From JALHMQ01 sp037441125 (GTDB lineage: Bacteria; Pseudomonadota; Gammaproteobacteria; Burkholderiales; Burkholderiaceae_F), in contig JBBIST010000078.1 in the NCBI GenBank assembly GCA_037441125.1, positions 1-15,803 of the forward strand: 15,803 nt of DNA. Direction: 5' to 3'. The position numbers and the translations under genes are program-made. This document shows positions 1-5,163 of the stretch, one piece after another; the stretch's first letter is position 1, and each line of letters begins with the position of its first letter. The notes under the pieces are model-generated. The model was given only the letters and a program-made list of their open reading frames with translations, had not been told where the DNA came from and did no database searches.

Positions 1-961
1 TCACGTCGCCGGGATGGCCGTTGCCGTTGAGCCTCCAGAGCGCGGAAAGCGTGGCGGGGCTCGCGGGCGCGGTGCCACTGCCGACCGGCGGTGGCGGTGG
101 CGTTGCGCCGCTCGTCACCGGAGGCGGCGGCATCGCAAACCGCCCAGGCGGCGGCGGTGGGGCGGCGCCGCCTTGCGCCGGAGGCTGCGGCATCGTGAAT
201 CGCCCGGGCGGCGGCGGTGGCGCAACGCCGCCCGGCGCCGGAGGCGGTGGCATCGTGAACCGTCCGGGCGGTGGCGGTGGCACGGCGCCTTGCGGCGGTG
301 GCGGCGGCGGCGCGCTGCCAACCGGTGCCGCGGCGTGAACCTGGCCAGGTTGGGGCTGAGCCTGGGCCGGCGCGGCGCCCGGTCGCACGCAGGCGCCGCC
401 GACCAGCACGAGGTTCGCATCGCAAAAGCCACCGGTGGCGGCAACGACCAGGCGCTCACCCGGCACCTGGCAGGGCCGCTCGCCTGCACGACCGCAGGCC
501 GGCCGCACGCAGCGGCCGGAGACCTCGGTCAGATCGACATCGCAACTGGGAATGCGCTCGACCACGGTGCAAGCGCGCTGACCGTTCAGGCCGCAACCGG
601 CCGGCCGGATGCACACCCCGCGAAGAATGTCGAGCTTCAGGTTGACATCGCACGGCTGCGGCACTGGCCCGCGCAGGAGGAAGTCCCACAGCAGCCGCTC
701 GGTGCCGCAGGGGCGCTCGTTCTCGCGCCCGCACAGGGGCCGCACGCACTGGCCGCCGCCCTCGACCAGATTCAGGTCGCAGCTCGGGATGCGTTCGGAC
801 ACGGTGCACGGTCGCTGGCCCTGGGCACCGCAGCCAGCGACTGCGGGTGCGGCAAACGCGGTCGCGAACAGGGCAAGGACAGCACCCAGCAGCCGGGCCA
901 GCGAGCGGCCTGCGCCGTTCGATCTCCCGGTGGACAGTACGTTGCGGTGACGACTAGGCAT
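1..961 (-). CDS. Secreted Cys-module / poly-Pro repeat protein, 3' end outside window
   Basis: I do not recognise a named family. The frame is open from an ATG at 961 to the left edge: 320 codons with no stop, so the C-terminus is missing. Residues 1-43 form a signal peptide with a long basic n-region, a hydrophobic core and a likely cut after Ala-Val-Ala. Residues 44-194 are four modules with four Cys each (16 Cys in total: 44, 52, 61, 72, 77, 85, 104, 117, 123, 131, 140, 151, 156, 164, 180, 191). The module pattern is CGxxxxRxC...CDxxL...GxCxRP. Modules 1 and 3 resemble each other most (both have ERIPSCD), as do 2 and 4. Residues about 218-300 are Pro-rich repeats with PPPPPGRFTMP. The last residues (LWRLNGNGHPGDV) leave the repeat and may begin a C-terminal domain. 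VAGC could pass for a lipobox, but that Cys is the first Cys of module 1, so signal peptidase I cleavage is likelier. AGGAG lies 7 nt upstream of the chosen ATG. In-frame ATGs at 1006 and 1015 are alternatives. Confidence 0.85.
   Translation of the reverse strand, partial: MPSRHRNVLSTGRSNGAGRSLARLLGAVLALFATAFAAPAVAGCGAQGQRPCTVSERIPSCDLNLVEGGGQCVRPLCGRENERPCGTERLLWDFLLRGPVPQPCDVNLKLDILRGVCIRPAGCGLNGQRACTVVERIPSCDVDLTEVSGRCVRPACGRAGERPCQVPGERLVVAATGGFCDANLVLVGGACVRPGAAPAQAQPQPGQVHAAAPVGSAPPPPPPQGAVPPPPPGRFTMPPPPAPGGVAPPPPPGRFTMPQPPAQGGAAPPPPPGRFAMPPPPVTSGATPPPPPVGSGTAPASPATLSALWRLNGNGHPGDV
61..300 (-). repeat. Four tandem 60-nt repeats encoding poly-Pro units
   Basis: Four consecutive 60-nt units align almost base for base (61-120, 121-180, 181-240, 241-300), each coding for 20 residues. 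The core of the first three units read is PPPPPGRF[TA]M, followed by P-rich linkers. The unit at 61-120 is the most diverged, with VGSG replacing GRFTM. The repeat keeps frame in the Cys-module protein. Such arrays can change copy number by slippage or recombination. Confidence 0.85.
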
Positions 962-1090
962 GAGGAGACTCCTGGCCTTGCTGCGCAGCAGATCGAAGCG
1001 GCGCATGGGTGGCATGCAGTGGTGAACGGCCCCGACCTCGCCCGCAGGACGGCCGCAGGGGGCAGGCGAGGCCGTCGGTGTCCATGTCGC

Positions 1091-1606
1091 CTATTGCCGC
1101 CGCTCGCCGCGCGGCTGCTCGCCGCCGGGCTGTTCCCTGCGTGGGGCGTCGCCTTTGGTCTCGGGCAGCCCCTGCGCCTTGCGACGCTGGATGTCGAGGT
1201 CTTCCATCTCGTCCTCGTCGCCGGTGGCGCGCGTCTTGTTGCCCAGGCGCGGCTTGGGTCCGGTGCTGCCCGGCGCGGCGACCGGCAGTGCCGGTCGGGC
1301 CAGCGGCGCAGCCGTGGCGGGCGCGGCCAGCGGTCCCTGCGGCGTGAGCGGGCGCAGCGCAGGCGTGCTGTTGAGGTTCTTCGGCTTGCGGCCGACGTAG
1401 ACGTCGTCTTCGGTCTGCGTGCCCGGACCGCTGCGCAGCACGCTGCCGCCCGGACGCGGGGCGACGGGCTTCGCCTGGCGGGTGACGTCGGCGCGCGGCT
1501 GCTCGTCGCCAGGTTTGGGCGGCGGCAGCAGTTGCGCGTAGGTGGTGCTGGCCAGACTCATGCCGAGCACGAGCGCAGCGGCGGTGGTGTGAACGAAGGG
1601 CTTCAT
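1091..1606 (-). CDS. Small secreted, disordered Pro-rich protein of unknown function
   Basis: A 171-aa protein that I do not recognise. The ATG at 1606 is preferred over upstream in-frame starts because GAGAGGA lies just upstream and the protein then begins with a clean signal peptide (MKPFVHTTAAALVLGMSLASTTYAQ, cut after TYA or YAQ). The mature part has no Cys, is rich in Pro, Ala, Arg and Gly, and should be intrinsically disordered. It has an acidic patch (DEDEMEDLD, about residues 132-140) and a basic/Gln tail. It is the first gene after the shared palindromic promoter element at 1671-1698 and lies 129 nt upstream of the Cys-module gene, probably in the same transcript. A role as a periplasmic or cell-surface partner of that protein is inference from position only. 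Confidence 0.75.
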   Translation of the reverse strand: MKPFVHTTAAALVLGMSLASTTYAQLLPPPKPGDEQPRADVTRQAKPVAPRPGGSVLRSGPGTQTEDDVYVGRKPKNLNSTPALRPLTPQGPLAAPATAAPLARPALPVAAPGSTGPKPRLGNKTRATGDEDEMEDLDIQRRKAQGLPETKGDAPRREQPGGEQPRGERRQ

Positions 1607-1670
1607 GCCAATCCTCTCGGTGTCGTGCTTCGTTGGACACAAGGCGGGACTGCCTCGATGACCGGCTTTT

Positions 1671-1698
1671 TAGAGATGCGGGCGTGACGCAAGCGTCG
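1671..1698 (-). promoter_or_regulatory. Shared palindromic promoter element, copy 1
   Basis: Plus-strand 1682-1698 reads GCGTGACGCAAGCGTCG and contains the perfect palindrome GACGC-AA-GCGTC (1686-1697). Reading in the minus direction, 8 nt later comes CTA (1673-1671) within TCTAAA, a possible -10. The same 17-mer with the same spacing to CTA occurs upstream of two other minus-strand secreted-protein genes (4973-5000, 6570-6597). A transcript starting just after CTA would have a leader of about 55 nt before the ATG at 1606. Whether the palindrome is bound by a regulator or by an alternative sigma factor cannot be told from sequence. Confidence 0.65.
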
Positions 1699-1872
1699 CT
1701 TTGCGTGCATGCCGGCGCGCTGTCCGACATTCACGCGTGCGCGGCGGTCGCCACGGCAGCTTTCTGCAGACGCGCGATGTCAGGGCCGCGGGCCGATCCG
1801 CGGCACACGCGACGGGCGAATGCAGGCGCCGGCGACGACCGGATTGGCGACAGCGCTCAGCAACCGCAAGTC

Positions 1873-1942
1873 GTCGCCCCGGCGTAGGCCGGGGCCCAAT
1901 TCCGAGCGCCGCGGGTTGGGCCCCAGCCTACGCTGGGGCGAC
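1873..1942. repeat. REP-pair / REPIN-like inverted repeat
   Basis: Two 27-nt arms, 1873-1899 and 1916-1942, are inverted copies with 25 of 27 positions matching, separated by 16 nt. Each arm is itself a hairpin with a 7-bp stem and a 4-nt loop: CCCCGGC-GTAG-GCCGGGG on the left and CCCCAGC-CTAC-GCTGGGG on the right. The two differences between arms are compensatory and keep each small stem perfectly paired. A GTAG tetranucleotide next to a GC-rich palindrome is typical of REP elements mobilised by RAYT transposases. No RAYT gene is in the window. Confidence 0.65.
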
Positions 1943-2006
1943 CGAGGCACGGCGACTCGTCTCGATGCGTGCTGCTCCTGAGGTTTGTCGCCAATCAGGA
2001 GCGACG

Positions 2007-2021
2007 AAAAGCGCCCGGCGC
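2007..2021 (-). terminator. Possible weak terminator after the four-gene operon
   Basis: In the minus direction, about 12 nt past the stop at 2033, GCGCC-G-GGCGC is followed by TTTT. The stem is at most 5 bp (realistically 4 bp with a 3-nt loop) and the T-run is short, so this is a weak candidate. Confidence 0.3.
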
Positions 2022-2032
2022 AAGAGCTGCGC

Positions 2033-2533
2033 TCAGCGCGCGACCCGCAGCGTGGTGAAGACTTGCGTGGCCTGGGGCGCGACGCGATTGAAGACGTCGT
2101 GGCTCGCGCTCACGAACACCAGCAGCGCGAACTGCCCGCCGCTCGCCTGCGCGAGAAAGCTCATGTAGCGCGCGCCGCCATCGCTGTCGTAGCTGGCGAA
2201 GTACGCGGCATAGGGACCCTGCGCCGACTGGCCGCGCTGCGGCGCCACCGGCGCCGGCGCACGCAGGCCCCAGAACTGCTCGAGCTGCGCGCGCTCGCTC
2301 GCGAACTGGCTGTCGAAGTCGCCCGCCAGCGGCTTGGGCGCGAGGATCAGCACCTGCGCCGCGCCGGCCGGCTCGCCGCCCGGTACCAGCACCTCGGTGT
2401 CGCCCTCGACCGACTTGCTCCAGCCCTGCGGCAGCGCGTACTGGTAGCGCGATGCCTGCGCCAGCGCGGCACCGGCGGCGAAAGCCAGTGCCGCGCCCAG
2501 CAGCGCGGCGGCGAGCATCGATCGCAGCGTCAT
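2033..2533 (-). CDS. Small secreted protein, possible PsbP/MOG1-like fold, unknown function
   Basis: A 166-aa protein, last gene of the four-gene operon, starting 16 nt after the preceding stop. Residues 1-25 are a signal peptide (MTLRSMLAAALLGAALAFAAGAALA, then QAS). The mature protein starts with YQYALPQGW, the kind of opening seen in PsbP/DUF1795-like small alpha-beta domains, followed by alternating strands and helices (EVLVPGG, AAQVLILAPKPL, YAAYFASYDS, ALLVFVSASHDVFN) and a final strand with TLRV. There are no Cys residues and no transmembrane segment after the signal, so a soluble periplasmic protein is expected. The fold suggestion is weak, made by eye from the pattern. Position suggests it works with the CsgG-family protein encoded first in the operon. 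Confidence 0.8.
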   Translation of the reverse strand: MTLRSMLAAALLGAALAFAAGAALAQASRYQYALPQGWSKSVEGDTEVLVPGGEPAGAAQVLILAPKPLAGDFDSQFASERAQLEQFWGLRAPAPVAPQRGQSAQGPYAAYFASYDSDGGARYMSFLAQASGGQFALLVFVSASHDVFNRVAPQATQVFTTLRVAR

Positions 2534-2549
2534 CGTCTTCGCCCCTGTC

Positions 2550-3413
2550 TCAGCGCACGCGCGTGCTGGCCAGCCGCAGCCGCCGCTCGCCCTTGGTCAT
2601 CAGCACGACGGCGGCGTCGGCCTCGAAGCGCACGTCCTCGCCGGCCGATGGCAGATCGAAGGTGTTGGTCGTCTCGCAGCGCGTGAGATCCATCGTCATC
2701 GCCGCGAATTGCGGCTCGCCGCGCAGCTTGGTCAGCACCACCGCCCACAGGCCATCGGGCGAGTGCACCACCTGTTGCACGCGGAAGTCGCCGAGCGGCA
2801 CGTGGCGACGCGGCTGGCCGTCGGGGCCCAGCAGGCTCATCGACGTGCGATCCGGCGACGGCTGAACGCGGCAGGCGCCTCCCGCGGCGCTGGGCGTCGG
2901 CGCGACCATCGCCACCTGAGGCTGCGGCTGCGCGCCCGGCGTCGGCTGGCCGTACTGCGGCTGGCCGAAGCCGGGCTGCTGGAAGCCGCCGCCACCCGCG
3001 CGCCGTTGCTGCAGCGGCGATGCCGGGCCCTGCGGAGCCTGCGCTGCACCGCCTGCCAACCCGGGCTGCTGGCCACCGAATCCAGGTTGCGGTTGCCCAC
3101 CGAATCCGGGTTGTGGCTGGCCGCCGAATCCTGGTTGCTGCTGCTGCCCGCCGAATCCTGGTTGCGGCTGCCCGCCGAACCCAGGTTGCGGCTGCCCACC
3201 GAAGCCCGGCTGCGGCTGCCCACCGGAGCCAGGTTGCTGTCCACCGTAGCCGGGTTGCGGCTGGCTGCCGAATCCCGGTTGCGCGCCGCCTTGGCCGCGC
3301 GGCGGCAGTTGCGGGGTCTGGATGTTGATGGCCTGCGCTGCCGAGACCAGCGGCAGCGCCATCAGGGCAAAAACCAGCGCAAACCGGCGCGCAGCAGGCG
3401 ATGTCGCGGTCAT
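2550..3413 (-). CDS. Secreted Gly/Gln/Pro octapeptide-repeat protein with globular C-terminus
   Basis: A 287-aa protein whose ATG overlaps the stop of the preceding gene (ATGA), indicating translational coupling. Residues 1-28 are a signal peptide ending in SAAQA. Residues about 41-120 are low-complexity repeats with unit GFGGQPQP (variants GFGSQPQP, GYGGQQP, GFGGQQQQP). Residues 121-175 continue as Gly/Gln/Pro-rich linker. Residues about 180-287 look globular and beta-rich, with two Cys (181, 246) that could form a disulfide, and include a stretch like a beta-propeller blade (HSPDGLWAVVLTKL). Aromatic-spaced Gly/Gln repeats recall prion-like or adhesive extracellular segments, but no curlin-type repeat is present, so polymer formation is only a hypothesis. 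It sits in an operon headed by a CsgG-family gene. Confidence 0.85.
   Translation of the reverse strand: MTATSPAARRFALVFALMALPLVSAAQAINIQTPQLPPRGQGGAQPGFGSQPQPGYGGQQPGSGGQPQPGFGGQPQPGFGGQPQPGFGGQQQQPGFGGQPQPGFGGQPQPGFGGQQPGLAGGAAQAPQGPASPLQQRRAGGGGFQQPGFGQPQYGQPTPGAQPQPQVAMVAPTPSAAGGACRVQPSPDRTSMSLLGPDGQPRRHVPLGDFRVQQVVHSPDGLWAVVLTKLRGEPQFAAMTMDLTRCETTNTFDLPSAGEDVRFEADAAVVLMTKGERRLRLASTRVR
3060..3275 (-). repeat. Tandem 24-nt repeats encoding GFGGQPQP units
   Basis: About eight in-frame copies, most 24 nt long and a few shortened or extended by one or more codons, encode the octapeptide repeat of the protein at 2550-3413. Adjacent copies are nearly identical in DNA, with mainly third-position changes (for example AATCC versus ACCCA in the Gly-Phe codons), so the array looks recently or repeatedly homogenised. 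Confidence 0.85.
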
Positions 3414-4189
3414 GGCGTGTGCACCCGGCGCATGATCGGCAGTTCGATCACGCCGCCAAAGCCGCGCGGCGTGTTGAGAGGACTGGCGGGCGGGTGGGGC
3501 GCAAGCGCGCCCGACGGCGGCAGGCCGTCAGGCTCGGTGCGCGAGTCCCACCACGGCCGGCGCTCGGTGTCGCGAAAGATGCGCGAGCGCGCCTGCACCC
3601 AGATCGGCCCCGGCCGATCGCCGGCCAGGCTCCATAGCTCGATCAGCAGGAACACTCCGTCGGCCTGACTGCTGGCCGGCAGCGCCATCGGCGCACTCGC
3701 GAGCGAGATTCGACCGGCGCTGCGCGCGACCGTCAACGGCACCGCAACGGCCACGCCGGCGGTGCCGACCGGGCTCGCATCCAGAGCCGTGACGCGCAGC
3801 TCGTGCGTGCGCACGCGCTGCGACAGCCACACCTGTACCGGCCAGCGCGGCGCCATCGGCAGGAACACCGCCGTGTACCAGGCACCCGGCCGGCCGGTGT
3901 GCCGCTGCAAGGGCCCGCCGGCCGGCACGTAGTGCGACAACAGCAGCGGCGCATCGTCGACGTACAGCACGTCGAAGCCTTCGACCTGCGGCAGTTCCCA
4001 GCCGAACGGGTCGCTCCAGCGCGGCGGCGTTGCGTAGCCGTACGGCCCAGCCGCAGGAGCGTGCAGCGGCGGGCCGTGCTGCGGCGCCGGCTGCTGCGAC
4101 GGTTGCGACGGTGCCGGCTGCGCCCGCGCCGGCTGCGCGCCAGCCGCGAGCAGCAGCGCCAGCAGCGCCGCGAGCGCGCAAGCGCGCAT
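3410..4189 (-). CDS. Secreted protein of unknown function, second gene of CsgG-like operon
   Basis: A 259-aa protein that I do not recognise. The same frame stays open far upstream, but the real start is the ATG at 4189: it lies 5 nt past the stop of the CsgG-family gene and opens with a typical signal peptide (MRACALAALLALLLAAGAQPARA). After the signal comes a Pro/Gln-rich linker (about residues 24-50), then a beta-rich domain with many Trp, Tyr and Phe residues (WSDPFGWELP, LYVDDAPLLLSHYV, WYTAVFLPMAPRWPVQVWLSQRVR, FLLIELWSL, GPIWVQARSRIFRD). The C-terminal Pro-rich segment includes LNTPRGFGGVIELP. There are no Cys in the mature part. The 4-nt overlap with the downstream octapeptide-repeat gene suggests coordinated production. 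Periplasmic or outer-membrane location is inferred from the signal. Confidence 0.8.
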   Translation of the reverse strand: MRACALAALLALLLAAGAQPARAQPAPSQPSQQPAPQHGPPLHAPAAGPYGYATPPRWSDPFGWELPQVEGFDVLYVDDAPLLLSHYVPAGGPLQRHTGRPGAWYTAVFLPMAPRWPVQVWLSQRVRTHELRVTALDASPVGTAGVAVAVPLTVARSAGRISLASAPMALPASSQADGVFLLIELWSLAGDRPGPIWVQARSRIFRDTERRPWWDSRTEPDGLPPSGALAPHPPASPLNTPRGFGGVIELPIMRRVHTP

Positions 4190-4194
4190 CGCGG

Positions 4195-4932
4195 TCACTC
4201 GGCGTTCAGGCGGCGCGCGAGTTCGGCCACGGCCACCTGGATGCACTCGCGCACTGCGCGGTCCACGCTCTCCTTGCGGCTGCTGCGCGTTTCCGCGTCC
4301 ACCGGCACCGGCAGGTTGCGCCGCACGCCGGGGATGGCATTGAGCAGGTTGCCGACGCCGCTGACCGAGGTCTGCGCCGCCTCGACCTTCTTGACCACGT
4401 TGACCGCGTCGACCACGAGGCCCGACTGCGCATCGACGATGCGCACGTCCAGGCCGATGCTGTCGGCGGCGCTGGCGGTCTGCACGCGCATGCCACCGAC
4501 GTTGAAGCCCTGCGCGCTCTCGTTGGCGCCGGCGTTGGCCTCGGAGATCACGACCTCGAAGATGTAGCGCGCTGCCTGCACCTGGCCGCTGGCGCCGCCC
4601 GCGGACACGCCCTGCTGCGCCAGCGCGCGCTCGCGCATCACGCCCTCGGTCAGCCGCTGGCGCTCGGCCACGGTAAAGGCGCCCGAGCGCACCAGCGCGG
4701 TCTTGAACATCTCCTGCGCGGCGCCGACCTGGATCTCGGGCATCGCGCTGCGGAACTCGTAGATCGTGACCACCAGGCGCTCGCCGGCGCGCCGCGGCAC
4801 GGCGCGCAGTTGCTGCGCGCCGGGGCCCTGGTCGACCTGCGCCGGGCTCTGGGCGCGAGCCGCACCGGCGGCAAGAAGGGGCATGGCCAGCGCCAGGGCC
4901 GTGCACAGGCGACGGCGTTGCAAGGGGTTCAT
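4195..4932 (-). CDS. CsgG/HfaB-family outer-membrane secretion-channel-like protein, not lipidated
   Basis: A 245-aa protein resembling CsgG/HfaB (curli secretion channel and holdfast-anchor family). Visible family features are the opening strand ERLVVTIYEFRS (51-62), the amphipathic helix with MFKTALVRSGAFTVAERQRL (75-94), GVMRERALAQQGV (97-109), the strand RYIFEVVISEAN (122-133), IGLDVRIVDAQSGLVV (159-174) and a C-terminal helix (DRAVRECIQVAVAELARRL). The ATG at 4932 is chosen because it gives a normal signal peptide (cut near AARAQ); a GTG at 4962 is the alternative. Unlike E. coli CsgG (277 aa, lipoprotein), no lipobox Cys follows the signal, and the mature protein has only one Cys (230). 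It heads a four-gene operon of exported proteins and lies about 50 nt below the shared palindromic element. Whether it forms a pore is untested. Confidence 0.85.
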   Translation of the reverse strand: MNPLQRRRLCTALALAMPLLAAGAARAQSPAQVDQGPGAQQLRAVPRRAGERLVVTIYEFRSAMPEIQVGAAQEMFKTALVRSGAFTVAERQRLTEGVMRERALAQQGVSAGGASGQVQAARYIFEVVISEANAGANESAQGFNVGGMRVQTASAADSIGLDVRIVDAQSGLVVDAVNVVKKVEAAQTSVSGVGNLLNAIPGVRRNLPVPVDAETRSSRKESVDRAVRECIQVAVAELARRLNAE

Positions 4933-4972
4933 GGGTCCTCGCGTGCGGGTTAGGTCGATCACGTCAGCGTTG

Positions 4973-5000
4973 TAGCCGGCCGAGCGTGACGCGAGCGTCG
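4973..5000 (-). promoter_or_regulatory. Shared palindromic promoter element, copy 2
   Basis: Plus-strand 4984-5000 reads GCGTGACGCGAGCGTCG, one base different from the copies at 1682 and 6581; the palindrome GACGC-GA-GCGTC is 4988-4999. Reading minus, CTA (4975-4973) follows after exactly 8 nt. Transcription starting just after CTA would give a leader of roughly 35 nt to the ATG at 4932. A further CCGAGC/GCTCGG pair (4980-4985 and 5007-5012) brackets the element. Confidence 0.65.
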
Positions 5001-5163
5001 TTCGAGGCTCGGTTCCGACGAGTGGCGGAAATTCACGCAGCTCTAGCGCTCACGGCCCGGCCTCGGCCGCCGCCAGCGGCCCAGACGTCATGCGCGCGCT
5101 CCGGACGACGCGGCAGCGGATCGCGCGCAGCCGCGCCGCCGGCCGCCGCAAGAAGGCCCGGGC

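Larger units (their letters stand above)
1607..2032. other. 426-nt intergenic region, no gene seen
   Basis: No frame here has both a plausible start and coding character; overlapping open frames are by-products of GC content. It holds the palindromic promoter element of the gene at 1606 (1671-1698), a REP-like inverted pair (1873-1942) and a weak stem with a T-run just past the end of the four-gene operon (2007-2021). Confidence 0.7.

Noticed and set aside
44..300. Repeated GGCGGCGG-type blocks as a CRISPR or non-coding satellite
   Set aside because: The repeat keeps codon register in the minus-strand gene and has no variable spacers, so it is a coding repeat.
836..838. Lipoprotein reading of the Cys-module protein (VAGC)
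   Set aside because: The Cys after Val-Ala-Gly is the first Cys of a module whose equivalents recur three more times inside the protein, so its place after the signal is better explained by the module. Not fully excluded.
961..973. AGGAG-A-CTCCT inverted repeat at the start of the Cys-module gene as a possible operator
   Set aside because: One arm is simply the Shine-Dalgarno sequence. The arms are only 5 nt and the motif is not repeated at other genes here.
14..1687. Long plus-strand open frame across the left end
   Set aside because: It is low-complexity Arg/Gly/Ala with no motif and lies opposite two minus-strand genes with signal peptides, ribosome sites and ordered Cys modules.
3602..3619. 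Perfect palindrome GATCGGCC-CC-GGCCGATC
   Set aside because: It lies within the coding sequence of the 259-aa secreted protein, far from any gene start. Short GC palindromes are expected at this composition.
3410..4906. Reading 3410-4906 minus as one 498-aa protein
   Set aside because: Its first 240 residues are an Arg/Ala/Gly-rich out-of-frame reading of the CsgG-family gene. The real protein begins at the ATG at 4189 with a signal peptide.
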